DNA from: Steroidobacter denitrificans
GTDB lineage: Bacteria; Pseudomonadota; Gammaproteobacteria; Steroidobacterales; Steroidobacteraceae
Direction: 5' to 3'
Assembly (NCBI RefSeq): GCF_001579945.1
Contig: NZ_CP011971.1
Coordinates: 1,576,001-1,640,000 of the forward strand
Length of the DNA: 64,000 nt
A program made the translations under genes and the position numbers. Position 1 is the first letter of the stretch. Every line of letters starts with the position of its first letter. This document shows positions 18,729 to 29,660 of this stretch, one piece after another. The notes under the pieces are model-generated. The model was given only the letters and a program-made list of their open reading frames with translations. It ran no database searches and was not told where the DNA came from.

Positions 18729-19170
18729 CCAGCCGGGATCGGTTGCCGAGAACGTAGTCTATGGAGTCTAGATGCTCATCAAGGTCTTCGATTACGCGCG
18801 ACGCCTTGCTCTTGAAAATACTGCCAGGACGGAGCACGTGCATGACCTGTCGTGTTAGGAGCATTACGTCTCGAACTCGCTCAAGAGACTCTTCGTCTTT
18901 GGCAGACGTCATCGCATCAACGAGATCGGGTAGCCGGCGTCTAGCGTAGAACGGGAAGAATTGCGCGTAGCCACCAAGAACCAAGCCCAGAAACCCAAGC
19001 ATCGCATAAGCCGACCAGACTCTATATCGGGCTCGCTTCAAATTGCGGCGAAGATTTATTAATTCGGTGCCATGAGTGACGGCGTCGAATTCGCCATGGA
19101 CCAATGCGGTCATCAGCACATCCTCAGGAGCTTGACCAACACGTATTTTAGTGTGCAGTCTCATTGGCAT
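18694..19170 (-). CDS. Unknown protein with one or two membrane segments, paired with a RelE-like gene
   Basis: A 158-residue protein without a recognised family. Residues ~50-72 (VWSAYAMLGFLGLVLGGYAQFF) are hydrophobic; the region after is charged and helical (DAMTSAKDEESLERVRDVMLL, ASRVIEDLDEHLDSIDYVL). A second ATG at 19164 has GGGAA at better spacing and may be the start. The 3' end overlaps the RelE-like gene, so the two are probably co-translated. Base composition is more AT-rich than the flanking core genes, which suggests transfer. Confidence 0.55.
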   Translation of the reverse strand: MPMRLHTKIRVGQAPEDVLMTALVHGEFDAVTHGTELINLRRNLKRARYRVWSAYAMLGFLGLVLGGYAQFFPFYARRRLPDLVDAMTSAKDEESLERVRDVMLLTRQVMHVLRPGSIFKSKASRVIEDLDEHLDSIDYVLGNRSRLDASMLQLDQCA

Positions 19171-19593
19171 CGGTTCCCGTGCGTGGTTCGCAGTTCGACA
19201 ACCGAGTCGGAATAGTTCCGACGCGTAATCATTGCCTATATACGGCAGGAATGTCTATAGGTGTACATTTAAGATGTAGGTTTAAACCAAGAATTTAAAT
19301 GGCGTTGTTCCGCAACGTCTGTTATTTACGCCCAAAGTCTGGTAATTCATCCGGAATGGCGTCGGTGTTTTTTACACTGCGCATATCGTCCGAGGCGAGG
19401 CGCATGCCTTGGCGGTGATATCACACGCAGTGCGGGTGCCAGTAGCTGCGAGCGGAGGTATGAGGCGGGGCGAATTGACGTTGGCTGATCCGTCCAATAT
19501 CAGCCGCGGTGAACCTTGATTTTCAGCAGAAAAATAGCATTGAACCGAGCGTAATATTGGACACTCGCTATTCGTGTAAGTTAATGATTTATA
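19171..19593. other. AT-rich gene-free stretch beside tRNA-Asn
   Basis: No convincing gene. The stretch is clearly richer in A and T than the chromosomal background and holds a separated 9-bp inverted repeat (GTCCAATAT 19492-19500, ATATTGGAC 19554-19562). Together with the remnant genes to its left it looks like the leftover of an element inserted at the 3' end of tRNA-Asn. Confidence 0.5.
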
Positions 19594-19668
19594 TGGCTCC
19601 CCGGGCCTGATTCGAACAGGCGACCAACGGATTAACAGTCCGTCGCTCTACCACTGAGCTACCGGGGA
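19594..19668 (-). tRNA. tRNA-Asn (anticodon GTT)
   Basis: On the reverse strand, 75 nt including CCA: acceptor TCCCCGG pairs with CCGGGGA, D-arm AGCTCAGTGGTAGAGC, anticodon loop CTGTTAA, T-arm GTTCGAATC. The 3' end faces the degenerate genes at 17.8-19.2 kb. Confidence 0.96.
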
Positions 19669-19888
19669 ACGCTGAAACTAGACACTGGAACTAGAGGGCG
19701 GCGAAGGCGCGCGATTTTGCGTAATGCGCTCCGGGGTGTCAAGGACGCCGGCCGGCAGGATGAGACGTAATTGCAATACACGGGATCCTGAGCGGGCAGG
19801 GTTACCCCCGGGGACGGTCATGAGCCCGGAAACTACCTGTCAGGGGGCGGCAGCTCGCCTTAATCGAGGACGCCGCCGGCTTTTTGTT

Positions 19889-21082
19889 CTATCCGATACC
19901 TGTCCCAAGCGTCTTGCCCATGCGCCGCAGCGCTTCCTCCAGGGTCTGCATGCTGCAGGCGAACGAAAGACGCACATGGCCGGGGGCGCCGAAACCGCTG
20001 CCGGGCACGACAGCGACGCCGCTGGTGGCGAGCAGATGTTCGGCAAATGCCGTGTCGTCCGCGACGCCGATCATCTCGATCGCCCGTTCCACATTGGCGA
20101 AGGCATAGAATGTTCCCGCACCTTCCAGGCAAGATACGCCTGGCAGGCGGTTCAATCCGGCCACGAGGAGATCGTGGCGCTCCCGGAAATGACGGTTCAT
20201 TTCTCGTACACAGGCCTGGTCGCCGTTCAATGCGGCGGCGGCGGCTTTCTGCGCGATAGAGGAGGGATTGGAGGTGCTCTGGCCCTGGATCGTCGCCATG
20301 GCAGTGATCAGCGCCGCTGGTCCGCCGCAGTAGCCGATGCGCCAGCCGGTCATGGCATAGGCCTTGGAGACTCCATTGACGGTGACGATGCGCTCATAGA
20401 GTTCGGGGCATGCCTGGGCCAGACTGATGAAGGGCTCGCGCGCCCAGTAGATGTGCTCGTAGATGTCGTCCGTGCAGATGATGATGCGCGGGTGCCGGGC
20501 CAGCACGGCGCCCAGCGCGCGCAGCTCCGCAGCGGTGTAGGCTGCGCCGGTGGGGTTGTTCGGGCTGTTCAGGATGAATAGCCGCGTATGAGGCGTGATG
20601 GCGGCCTCGAGTTGTGCCGGAGTGATCTTGTAGCCCTGATCGCGGCCCGCCAAGGGTGTGACCGGCACCCCCTCGGCAAGCATCACCATGTCGGGATAGG
20701 ACACCCAGTAAGGCGCGGGAATCACGGCTTCATCGCCCGGGTCGATCAGCGCCATGATCAGGTTGAACAGGATCTGCTTGGCGCCGCTCGATACCAGGAT
20801 CTGTTGGCGCTGGTATTCGAGTCTATTGTCGCGCCTGAATTTCGCGATGACAGCATTCTTCATCTCCACCGTGCCATCCACCGGCGTATAACGGGTGTGA
20901 CCTTCGCGAATGGCCTGGATGCCGGCTGCAGCGAGGTGTGCCGGGGTGTCGAAATCCGGTTCCCCGGCGCCCAGCGAGATGATGTCCCGGCCCTCCGCCT
21001 TGAGGCGTGCCACGCGGCCGGTGAGCGCAACGGTCGGGGACGGTCTGACGCGCTGAACACGCCGTGAAACAGTTGAACTCAC
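19889..21082 (-). CDS. PLP-dependent aminotransferase (aspartate aminotransferase-like)
   Basis: A 397-residue class I aminotransferase of the I-gamma type found in many bacteria. SLGAGEPDFDTPAH, TRYTPVDGTVEMKNA, NSPNNPTGAAY, CTDDIYEHIYW and the PLP-lysine segment NGVSKAYAMTGWRIGYCGG are all present. The likely reaction is aspartate/2-oxoglutarate transamination, but prephenate or other acceptors occur in this subgroup. The start is GTG at 21082 with GAGG upstream. It is divergent from uvrB. Confidence 0.88.
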   Translation of the reverse strand: MSSTVSRRVQRVRPSPTVALTGRVARLKAEGRDIISLGAGEPDFDTPAHLAAAGIQAIREGHTRYTPVDGTVEMKNAVIAKFRRDNRLEYQRQQILVSSGAKQILFNLIMALIDPGDEAVIPAPYWVSYPDMVMLAEGVPVTPLAGRDQGYKITPAQLEAAITPHTRLFILNSPNNPTGAAYTAAELRALGAVLARHPRIIICTDDIYEHIYWAREPFISLAQACPELYERIVTVNGVSKAYAMTGWRIGYCGGPAALITAMATIQGQSTSNPSSIAQKAAAAALNGDQACVREMNRHFRERHDLLVAGLNRLPGVSCLEGAGTFYAFANVERAIEMIGVADDTAFAEHLLATSGVAVVPGSGFGAPGHVRLSFACSMQTLEEALRRMGKTLGTGIG

Positions 21083-21273
21083 TGGGAACCTCGAGCATCG
21101 CAGGGAATATCGGCGGAAACAGGCTGCATTCTAAACTGATCCGGCCAGATCGGCCCGAGCGCGGTATGGTCCGGCGCTTGAGGGCTGGATTTTCATCGAT
21201 TTGGGTTTCATGAGCGGAACATCGAAGGAGTGTATCCTTGCCGATTCCACCTTGAGCCCCCATCGATCTCTCC

Positions 21274-23418
21274 GTGTCTAAAGCTGCCTCACGTCGTCCC
21301 AAAACCGGTCGCCGGCCATCGGCCGGCGCCAATGGCGGTCCGGCGGCGGCCAATGCCGCCGGCGGCTCTGAGACACGCACCTTGACGGCACCTCTTGCGG
21401 ATACGGCTCCCCGCACGTCTGCATTTCAGCTCGATGGGCGCTATCAGCCCGCGGGCGATCAACCCCAGGCTATCGCGCAGCTGGTGGAGGGGCTGCGTTC
21501 GGGTCTGGCGCACCAGACCTTGCTGGGCGTGACCGGCAGCGGCAAGACCTTTTCGATCGCTAACGTCATCCAGGTACTGCAGCGTCCCACCCTGGTGTTG
21601 GCGCACAACAAGACCTTGGCGGCCCAGCTCTACGGCGAGTTCAAGGAGTTCTTCCCGCACAACGCGGTGGAGTACTTCGTGTCCTACTACGATTACTATC
21701 AGCCTGAGGCCTACGTGCCTTCCTCGGATACCTATATCGAGAAAGACTCCTCGGTGAACGAGCACATCGAGCAGATGCGCCTATCGGCAACCAAGGCGCT
21801 GCTGGAACGCTCTGACGCCATCATCGTCGCGACCGTCTCGGCAATCTATGGTCTGGGCGACCCACAATCCTACCTGTCGATGGTGCTGCATCTGTCGCGC
21901 GGGGATCGGCTGGATCAACGCAAGATCCTGCGTCGATTGGCGGACATGCAGTACACGCGCAACGAGCTGGATCTCAGTCAGGGCACCTACCGCGTACGCG
22001 GCGACGTGATCGACATCTTTCCGGCGGAATCCGAGCGCGAAGCCTTGCGTGTAGAGTTGTTCGACGATGAGGTCGAGGCGCTGCAACTGTTCGATCCGCT
22101 CACGGGCGAAATCCTGCGCAAGGTACCGCGCTATACCGTGTTCCCCTCGTCGCACTATGTCACTCCGCGCGAACGTCTGATCGCGGCGGTGGACGCAATC
22201 CGCGAGGAGCTGCATGAGCGCCTGCAGGTCCTGAAGAGCGGCGGCAAGCTGCTGGAGGCGCAGCGCCTGGAGCAGCGTACGCGCTTCGATATCGAAATGA
22301 TTCGGGAAGTCGGTTATTGCAACGGGATCGAGAACTACTCGCGCTTCCTGTCCGGTCGCAGTCCAGGCGAGCCGCCGCCCTGCCTGTTCGACTATCTGCC
22401 TGCCGACGCACTGCTGGTCGTCGACGAGAGCCATCAGACGATTCCGCAGCTAGGCGCGATGTATCGCGGCGATCGCTCGCGCAAGGAAACCTTGGTCGAG
22501 TACGGCTTTCGGTTGCCTTCCGCGCTGGACAACCGGCCGCTACGCTTCGATGAGTGGGAGTCGCTGGCGCCGCAGACGATTTTCGTCTCGGCGACGCCAG
22601 GACCCTATGAACTGGAGCGTTCGGGGCAGATCGTGGAGCAGCTGGTGCGTCCGACCGGCCTGATCGATCCTTCGGTCGAAATACGTCCCGTGCGCACCCA
22701 GGTCGATGATGTGCTCTCGGAGATCCGAATTTGCGTTGCGCACAATGAACGAGTGCTCATCACGACCCTGACCAAACGGATGGCGGAGGACCTTACCGAA
22801 TACCTGGACGAACATGGCGTCAAGGTGCGCTACCTGCATGCCGATATCGATACCGTAGAGCGCATGGAGATCATCCGGGATCTGCGCCTGGGAAGGTTCG
22901 ATGTGCTGGTGGGCATCAACTTGTTGCGCGAAGGCCTGGACATGCCCGAGGTATCGCTGGTGGCGATCCTGGATGCCGACAAGGAGGGCTTTCTGCGATC
23001 GGAAAACTCGCTGATCCAGACGATCGGTCGAGCCGCACGGCATCTCAATGGACGGGCGATTCTGTATGCGGATCGCCGTACCGGTTCGATCGAGCGTGCG
23101 TTAGCCGAAACCAACCGGCGTCGCGCGCGTCAGATCGAGTTCAATGAGTTGCACGGTATCACTCCACGCGGCATCACCAAGGAGGTTACGGATATTCTGG
23201 AAGGTGCATACGCCGGTGCAGAGCGCGGACCCGTCCGTCGGGTCGCCGAGCCTGCTCATGATTATTCCACGCTGACGCCGGCGCAGGTACAGCGCAAGAT
23301 CAAGAAGCTCGAGCAGGAGATGATGAAGCGTGCGCGCAATCTGGAATTCGAAGAAGCCGCCAGGCTTCGTGATGAAGTGCGCGAACTGCGCCAGTCGTCT
23401 CTTGGGTTGAATGCATAG
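21274..23418 (+). CDS. uvrB: UvrABC system protein B
   Basis: The 714-residue damage-recognition subunit of nucleotide excision repair. Present are [15 protein letters not shown] (Walker A), the beta-hairpin region [22 protein letters not shown], helicase motifs ([50 protein letters not shown]) and the C-terminal UvrC-contact helix pair ([23 protein letters not shown]). The GTG start gives about 48 residues of Ala/Gly/Arg-rich extension before the usual N terminus. I see no CTGT-N8-ACAG LexA box in the 190 bp upstream. Confidence 0.97.
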   Translation: MSKAASRRPKTGRRPSAGANGGPAAANAAGGSETRTLTAPLADTAPRTSAFQLDGRYQPAGDQPQAIAQLVEGLRSGLAHQTLLGVTGSGKTFSIANVIQVLQRPTLVLAHNKTLAAQLYGEFKEFFPHNAVEYFVSYYDYYQPEAYVPSSDTYIEKDSSVNEHIEQMRLSATKALLERSDAIIVATVSAIYGLGDPQSYLSMVLHLSRGDRLDQRKILRRLADMQYTRNELDLSQGTYRVRGDVIDIFPAESEREALRVELFDDEVEALQLFDPLTGEILRKVPRYTVFPSSHYVTPRERLIAAVDAIREELHERLQVLKSGGKLLEAQRLEQRTRFDIEMIREVGYCNGIENYSRFLSGRSPGEPPPCLFDYLPADALLVVDESHQTIPQLGAMYRGDRSRKETLVEYGFRLPSALDNRPLRFDEWESLAPQTIFVSATPGPYELERSGQIVEQLVRPTGLIDPSVEIRPVRTQVDDVLSEIRICVAHNERVLITTLTKRMAEDLTEYLDEHGVKVRYLHADIDTVERMEIIRDLRLGRFDVLVGINLLREGLDMPEVSLVAILDADKEGFLRSENSLIQTIGRAARHLNGRAILYADRRTGSIERALAETNRRRARQIEFNELHGITPRGITKEVTDILEGAYAGAERGPVRRVAEPAHDYSTLTPAQVQRKIKKLEQEMMKRARNLEFEEAARLRDEVRELRQSSLGLNA

Positions 23419-23483
23419 ACAGGTGCTGCTGCTTGCAGCGTCTCGATCGGGCCATATACAGGAATCAACGCTCATCGATATCC

Positions 23484-23557
23484 ATATTGATGATAAATCA
23501 ATAATAGTTGATTGCCGTAAAACGGCATATTGGCGGCTGTCATGCCGTATCGGCATG
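23484..23557. promoter_or_regulatory. AT-rich region with three short inverted repeats before a methyltransferase gene
   Basis: Between uvrB and the methyltransferase lie TATTGAT/ATCAATA (23485-23491, 23497-23503), TGCCG/CGGCA (23513-23517, 23523-23527) and CATGCCG/CGGCATG (23541-23547, 23551-23557). The first lies in an AT-rich block that may hold the promoter. No factor can be named. Confidence 0.35.
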
Positions 23558-23720
23558 TAAATCGCTCCGCGCTTGCCGTAAAAGCTGTGTTACCATTTGC
23601 ACCCGGAGCACGCCTTCTCGTCTATTGCCAACAATCGAAGAGGCGCTAAATCTAGCCGCTCCATGCCGTGCCATGGGTATCGAAGGACGTTCGTCTGTCC
23701 CGTGGGAGACACTTATCCGC

Positions 23721-24674
23721 ATGAGGGACACGCTCATGAGAAGCAGCTTTGCTGCCATCAATTCATCGAAGGCGAATTTCGATGAAATCTACATCCGTGA
23801 TGATCCACGTGCGTATTTCTCGGTCCTGGGTTCGTTGGACTATATGATTCCCGACCTGGCCGAGCCGGTGGTACGGCAACTGCTGAATGCCCGTATTCAG
23901 CGTCATGGCGGTGCGCAGCTGGTGCTGGATGTCGGCTGCTCCTACGGTATCAATGCGGCGGTGCATCGCTTTCCGCTCAGCTTCGGTGCCTTGCGCAGCC
24001 GTTATGCGCGTCACGAGATGACGGCATTGAGCTCGAAGCAACTGGCGGGACTGGACAAACATTTCTATGACAGCTGGCCGGAGATCGGCCTGGCGCGATT
24101 CATCGGATTGGATGTATCGGCGCCGGCCATTCAGTATGCGCGCAGCGTGGGGCTGATCGATCGCGGCATCATTGCGGATCTGGAGCATGGGTCACTTGCG
24201 CCGCAGGATGCACTCCACGTGCAACAAGCCAACGTCATCCTGTCCACCGGTTGCGTCGGCTATGTTACCGACAAGACCTACCGGCAGTTGCTGACAGCCA
24301 TGAAGCAGCCGCCCTGGGTCGTTTCGTTCGTGCTGCGCATGTTCCCCTACGATGCGCTCGCTTCGACCCTGTCCGAATTCGGACTGGTTACAGAACGACT
24401 GGCCGGCGCGACATTCGTGCAGCGCCGCTTTCGTGACGTGGAGGAATTCATCTCGACACTGGATGCGCTCGGGACGAATGGAATCGATACCAACGGCTTC
24501 GAATCGGAAGGCACGTTCCAGGCCGATCTGTTCGTATCGCGTCCCGCGGCCGATGTACACGCAGCACCGCTGGATGAGATCATTACCATCAACAGTGGCC
24601 GCAACCGCCAGATCGGCACCCGGTATGTGCAGGTCGAAACGGACCATGGCGTGGAAATCGCCCTGGAGCCCTGA
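23721..24674 (+). CDS. SAM-dependent methyltransferase-like protein
   Basis: About 317 residues from ATG 23721 (ATG 23736 is also possible and has a GAGGGA ribosome-binding site). The open frame extends upstream to 23508, but that part is Arg/Cys-rich and unlike a protein. VLDVGCSYGINAAV is the class I SAM-binding motif I; FIGLDVSAPAIQYARSVG fits motif II and NVILSTGCVGYVT motif IV. The central helical region and long C-terminal part (TLSEFGLVTERL onward) suggest a small-molecule methyltransferase, but no substrate can be assigned. It stands alone. Confidence 0.65.
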   Translation: MRDTLMRSSFAAINSSKANFDEIYIRDDPRAYFSVLGSLDYMIPDLAEPVVRQLLNARIQRHGGAQLVLDVGCSYGINAAVHRFPLSFGALRSRYARHEMTALSSKQLAGLDKHFYDSWPEIGLARFIGLDVSAPAIQYARSVGLIDRGIIADLEHGSLAPQDALHVQQANVILSTGCVGYVTDKTYRQLLTAMKQPPWVVSFVLRMFPYDALASTLSEFGLVTERLAGATFVQRRFRDVEEFISTLDALGTNGIDTNGFESEGTFQADLFVSRPAADVHAAPLDEIITINSGRNRQIGTRYVQVETDHGVEIALEP

Positions 24675-24771
24675 ACGCTGTCGTTGCCTTTTGCAAGCTG
24701 CCACTCCCCGGACGGCAGGGGATGAACCTCTGGGTCGGGGGGCTGTTTCAACCTTCGGATGTCAGCCGACG

Positions 24772-24828
24772 AGCGCCGGCGAACCCCGGCCTGTAGAGCC
24801 GGCGCTAACACAATGTAGAGCCGGCGCT
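24772..24828. repeat. REP-like GTAG repeats upstream of tRNA-Val
   Basis: TGTAGAGCCGGCGCT occurs twice in direct orientation (24792-24806 and 24814-24828), and the reverse complement of its core, AGCGCCGGC, precedes them at 24772-24780. A GTAG head followed by an invertible GC-rich stem is the structure of GTAG-class REP sequences known from Stenotrophomonas and relatives. They fill the otherwise empty gap between the methyltransferase gene and tRNA-Val. Confidence 0.6.
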
Positions 24829-24870
24829 TGCCAGCCTCTGGGCGCACCGTTATCCTTGCCGGCCTTTTTA

Positions 24871-24945
24871 GGGCGGTTAGCTCAGTGGTAGAGCACTACC
24901 TTGACATGGTAGGGGTCACAGGTTCAATCCCTGTACCGCCCACCA
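24871..24945 (+). tRNA. tRNA-Val (anticodon GAC)
   Basis: 75 nt including CCA: acceptor GGGCGGT pairs with ACCGCCC, D-arm TAGCTCAGTGGTAGAGCA, anticodon loop TTGACAT within stem CTACC/GGTAG, T-arm GGTTCAATCC. Confidence 0.96.
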
Positions 24946-25087
24946 TTCTTCGGGTGTCCGGTACCGGGCTCGAGGATGGATGCCGACCTGTACGCTCGTC
25001 ATGAGGGGTTCATGACGCGTCGTTTGGTTCGTCTAGATCCAATGCGGCGGTGCGAGCCGCTTTTGACCCAAGCCGACATCTTCACAA

Positions 25088-27016
25088 ATGCCTGTCATCA
25101 TCCTGCCCGACGGCAGCCAGCGTAGTTACCCGGAGCCGGTCTCGGTCGAGAAGGTCGCCGCGGATATCGGCCCCGGACTGGCGAAGGCGGCGCTGGCGGG
25201 CAAGGTCGACGGTGTGCTGGTCGACACCTCTTTCCTGATCGATCGCGACGCGACGCTTGCGATCGTGACCGAGCGCGATCCCGAAGGCTTGGAGGTGATC
25301 CGCCATTCCACCGCGCATCTGCTGGCACAGGCGGTCAAGCAGTTGTTTCCGGATGCCCAGGTGACGATCGGTCCGGTGATCGAGGACGGCTTCTACTACG
25401 ATTTTTCCTATCAGCGCCCGTTCACGCCTCAGGATCTGGAAGCGATCGAGGCGCGCATGCGCGAACTGGCCCAGGCCGATCAGAAGGTTACCCGCCGGGT
25501 CATGGCGCGCGACGAGGCCGTGAAATTCTTCAAGGACCAGGGTGAGATCTACAAAGCCGAGATCATCCAGAGCATCCCGGCGAACGAGGACATCAGCCTG
25601 TACGGCCAGGGCGATTGGGTGGATCTGTGTCGCGGGCCGCATGTGCCCAGCACCGGCAAGCTGCGGGCGTTCAAGCTCATGAAGATTGCGGGCGCCTATT
25701 GGCGCGGCGATTCACGCAATGAAATGCTCCAGCGCATCTACGGCACGGCCTGGGCCGACGAGAAGGCGCTGAAGGCCTACTTGCATCGCCTGGAGGAGGC
25801 CGAGAAGCGCGATCATCGCAAGCTAGGCAAGGAGCAGGATCTATTCCATTTCCAGGAAGAAGCGCCGGGCGCGGTATTCTGGCATCCGAAGGGCTGGACC
25901 TTGTTCCAGGCGCTGATCGCCTATATGCGCGAACGCCAGACGCTGGCCGGTTTCGAGGAAGTCAATTCGCCGGAAGTGATGGACGTGAAGCTGTGGCAGG
26001 CTTCCGGCCACATCGAGAAGTTCGGCGAGAACATGTACTACACCGATCTGCCCGACGATCGAAAGTATTGCCTGAAACCGATGAACTGCCCCGGGCACAT
26101 CCAGATCTTCAATCATGGCCTGAAGAGCTACCGCGACCTGCCGCTGCGCTATTGCGAGTTCGGCAAGGTACACCGCTACGAACCCTCCGGCGCGCTGCAC
26201 GGGCTCATGCGGGTACGCGCATTCACCCAGGACGATGCACATATCTTCTGCACCTATGACCAGCTGGTCGAGGAATGCGTGGAAGTCACGCGGCTGATCC
26301 TGGATATCTACAAGGATTTCGGCTTCGAGGATGTAACCATCAAATTCGCCGATCGCCCCGAACGCCGGGTGGGTGGCGATGAGATCTGGGAGCGCTCCGA
26401 GACGGCGCTGAAAAAGGCGGTCGAGGCTACGGGCCTGCCCTATACCCTGAACCCGGGCGAGGGCGCCTTCTATGGTCCCAAGCTGGAATTCGTGCTGCGC
26501 GATGCCATCGGCCGGGATTGGCAATGCGGCACCTTGCAGGTGGATCTGAATCTGCCCGGCCGCCTCGGCGCCAGCTATATCGCCGAGGACAGCCAAAAAC
26601 ACGTCCCCGTACTACTGCACCGGGCCATGTTCGGCTCCCTGGAACGTTTCACGGGCATCTTGATCGAGCATCACGCCGGACGTCTGCCCACCTGGCTGGC
26701 GCCGGTGCAGGCCGTGGTGATGAACATTACCGACGGCCAGGCGGCTTATGTGCGCGAGGTCACTGAAACCCTGAAAAATCAGGGGCTTCGAGTCATCTCG
26801 GACTTGCGCAATGAAAAGGTCGGCTTTAAGATCCGCGAACACACGCTGCAACGCGTCCCGTACCTGCTGGTGGCCGGCGATCGCGAAGCAAATTCTCATT
26901 CTCTGGCCGTGCGCACACGCAATGGCAAGGACCTCGGGGCGATGCCGGTGAGTGGTATTGCCGCGAAACTTGCCGAGGAGATTGCCAGCCGCGGCCGGAC
27001 TATTTTGGAGGTATGA
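25088..27016 (+). CDS. thrS: Threonyl-tRNA synthetase
   Basis: 642 residues, the usual bacterial length. An N-terminal TGS domain ([22 protein letters not shown]) is followed by the editing domain with [14 protein letters not shown] and the class II catalytic core ([18 protein letters not shown] with a zinc-ligand cysteine, [39 protein letters not shown]), then the C-terminal anticodon-binding domain. Its 3' end carries the ribosome-binding site for infC. Confidence 0.98.
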   Translation: MPVIILPDGSQRSYPEPVSVEKVAADIGPGLAKAALAGKVDGVLVDTSFLIDRDATLAIVTERDPEGLEVIRHSTAHLLAQAVKQLFPDAQVTIGPVIEDGFYYDFSYQRPFTPQDLEAIEARMRELAQADQKVTRRVMARDEAVKFFKDQGEIYKAEIIQSIPANEDISLYGQGDWVDLCRGPHVPSTGKLRAFKLMKIAGAYWRGDSRNEMLQRIYGTAWADEKALKAYLHRLEEAEKRDHRKLGKEQDLFHFQEEAPGAVFWHPKGWTLFQALIAYMRERQTLAGFEEVNSPEVMDVKLWQASGHIEKFGENMYYTDLPDDRKYCLKPMNCPGHIQIFNHGLKSYRDLPLRYCEFGKVHRYEPSGALHGLMRVRAFTQDDAHIFCTYDQLVEECVEVTRLILDIYKDFGFEDVTIKFADRPERRVGGDEIWERSETALKKAVEATGLPYTLNPGEGAFYGPKLEFVLRDAIGRDWQCGTLQVDLNLPGRLGASYIAEDSQKHVPVLLHRAMFGSLERFTGILIEHHAGRLPTWLAPVQAVVMNITDGQAAYVREVTETLKNQGLRVISDLRNEKVGFKIREHTLQRVPYLLVAGDREANSHSLAVRTRNGKDLGAMPVSGIAAKLAEEIASRGRTILEV

Positions 27017-27022
27017 CGCATC
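27007..27022 (+). promoter_or_regulatory. infC ribosome-binding site with AUC initiation codon
   Basis: GGAGG (27007-27011) stands 8 nt before ATC at 27020-27022, overlapping the thrS stop. Only this start opens the IF3 frame: an in-frame TGA at 27014-27016 lies just upstream, and the nearby ATG at 27013 is out of frame and closes after 8 codons. Rare AUU/AUC/AUA starts on infC are the known basis of IF3 autoregulation. Confidence 0.85.
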
Positions 27023-27544
27023 GCTGCTCCTATCAATAAGCGTATTCGGCGCAATGACGAAATCACCGCGCCGCAACTGCGCATCATCGACGCCGAAGGC
27101 AATCAGGCCGGGGTGATCTCCCGGTTCGAAGCGCTGGAAATGGCGCAAAGCGCCGGGTTGGATCTGGTCGAGGTCTCACCGACGGCGGAACCGCCGGTAT
27201 GCCGGATCATGGATTTCGGGAAGTACTTGTTCGAACAGAACAAGAAGGCGCATGCAGCGAAGCGCAAACAGAAACAGATCCAGATCAAGGAAGTCAAATT
27301 TCGTCCAGGAACCGAGGATGGTGATTATCAGGTGAAGCTGCGTAACCTGATTCGCTTTCTGGAAGAAGGCGACAAGGCCAAGGTCACCTTGAGGTTTCGG
27401 GGCCGGGAGATGGCCCACCAGGAAGTCGGCCGCGAACTCCTGCAGCGCGTTCAGCAGGACTTGTCGCCCTATGCGCAGGTCGAGCAGAATCCGCTGATGG
27501 AAGGGCGCCAGATGGTGATGATGTTCGGCCCCAAAAAGAAGTGA
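27020..27544 (+). CDS. infC: Translation initiation factor IF-3
   Basis: 174 residues from an ATC start. The N-terminal domain ([38 protein letters not shown]), the lysine-rich linker ([20 protein letters not shown]) and the C-terminal domain ([32 protein letters not shown]) are complete. IF3 proofreads the start codon and prevents 70S association. By contrast, the first in-frame ATG/GTG is at 27113 and would delete 31 residues of the N-terminal domain. Confidence 0.95.
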   Translation: MAAPINKRIRRNDEITAPQLRIIDAEGNQAGVISRFEALEMAQSAGLDLVEVSPTAEPPVCRIMDFGKYLFEQNKKAHAAKRKQKQIQIKEVKFRPGTEDGDYQVKLRNLIRFLEEGDKAKVTLRFRGREMAHQEVGRELLQRVQQDLSPYAQVEQNPLMEGRQMVMMFGPKKK

Positions 27545-27874
27545 ATCGAGGCGGCAGCCGGGGCATAAATCCGGCTGCCGCAGCGTGAAAGTCGTACCGC
27601 CCTGCAGCGAAAGCGCGAGGCAGTGCGCAACGGGTGGGTTCGGCGCGCAGGTGCCGGGCGAAGCCCGTACAAGAAGTGAACAACGTCCAGATCACCGGAT
27701 GTAACCGTAAGGTTCGCCGCTGACGGGCGTTGTCCCGCCTTCCAGAGCGTGAGCGAAGCTGAATCCACCACGGCGCTCGGCACGAGCGTTTGCCGGGCCT
27801 TGCCGGCGGTGCGGGAACCAGCAAGCTGCGCCCTAAAAAGGCTAGTAAAAACAGAGCCAAGGAGCTCATTTCTA
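27545..27874 (+). other. infC-rpmI intergenic leader with hairpin
   Basis: 330 bp without a gene. A 10-bp inverted repeat (27552-27561 with 27571-27580, loop 9 nt) follows the infC stop without a T tract. In gammaproteobacteria the rpmI-rplT leader is the binding site for L20, which represses its own operon, and the unusual length here fits a structured leader. I cannot identify the L20 site by eye. Confidence 0.45.
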
Positions 27875-28069
27875 ATGCCTAAGTTAAAGACGAATAGGGC
27901 AGCGGCGAAGCGATTTCGCAAGACTGCCAAAGGGTTCAAGCGGACCCAGTCCCATCGACGTCACATCCTCACCAAGAAGCCGAGCAAGCGCAAGCGTCAG
28001 CTTCGTTCGCCGAGCATGGTGGCTAAACAAGATTTGGTGCGGCTCGAGCAGCTGCTGCCGCACGCCTGA
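27875..28069 (+). CDS. rpmI: 50S ribosomal protein L35
   Basis: 64 residues, [20 protein letters not shown] onward, very basic, full family length. AAGGAG (27859-27864) stands 10 nt before the ATG; the longer open frame from 27749 has no support. rplT follows 11 bp later. Confidence 0.97.
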   Translation: MPKLKTNRAAAKRFRKTAKGFKRTQSHRRHILTKKPSKRKRQLRSPSMVAKQDLVRLEQLLPHA

Positions 28070-28080
28070 GGAGGTGACTT

Positions 28081-28470
28081 ATGGCACGCGTTAAAAGGGG
28101 CGTCATTGCCGGCGCCCGTCACAAGAAGATTCTCAAGAAGGCCAAGGGCTACTACAACGCCCGCCGCAAGGTGTTCCGCGCCGCGAAGCAGGCCGTCATC
28201 AAGGCGGGCCAGTATGCCTATCGCGACCGCAAAACCAACAAGCGCAACTTCCGCTCGCTGTGGATCACGCGCATCAATGCCGAGGCGCGCGTCCATGGCT
28301 TGTCCTACAGCAAGCTTATTGATGGGCTGAATCTGGCTGGCCTGGCGATCGATCGCAAGGTGCTGGCGGATATCGCGATGCAGGATCCGGCCGCGTTTGC
28401 GGTGATCGCGCAGAAGGCCAAGGACAGCCTGGAAAAAGCCGGCAAGCTGACTCAGGCGGTCGCGGCCTGA
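28081..28470 (+). CDS. rplT: 50S ribosomal protein L20
   Basis: 129 residues with [24 protein letters not shown] at the start and [21 protein letters not shown] in the globular domain. It binds 23S rRNA early in assembly and in relatives represses the rpmI-rplT mRNA. GGAGG lies 7 nt before the ATG. A terminator follows. Confidence 0.97.
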   Translation: MARVKRGVIAGARHKKILKKAKGYYNARRKVFRAAKQAVIKAGQYAYRDRKTNKRNFRSLWITRINAEARVHGLSYSKLIDGLNLAGLAIDRKVLADIAMQDPAAFAVIAQKAKDSLEKAGKLTQAVAA

Positions 28471-28481
28471 TCCCTGCTTGG

Positions 28482-28510
28482 ATCCCCGGAGGGAGCCCTC
28501 CGGGGATTTT
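28482..28510 (+). terminator. Rho-independent terminator after rplT
   Basis: An 11-bp GC-rich stem (28482-28492 with 28497-28507) with a GAGC loop and TTTT, 11 bp after the rplT stop. Confidence 0.8.
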
Positions 28511-28591
28511 GGGGGAATTTTAGGGATCTTTTTCGCGCACAGGTCCTGTTTCCCGGCGCGTGAGAGCGTGTACGGGATCCACGCTCGGTAG

Positions 28592-29647
<1,056 letters not shown>

Positions 29648-29660
29648 CTGAAATATCGCT

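Noticed and set aside
19724-20581. 285-codon forward frame opposite the aminotransferase gene
   Set aside because: Antisense to a gene with complete PLP-aminotransferase motifs; no ribosome-binding site or family.
21083-21273. LexA-regulated uvrB promoter
   Set aside because: No CTGT-N8-ACAG sequence lies between the aminotransferase and uvrB genes.
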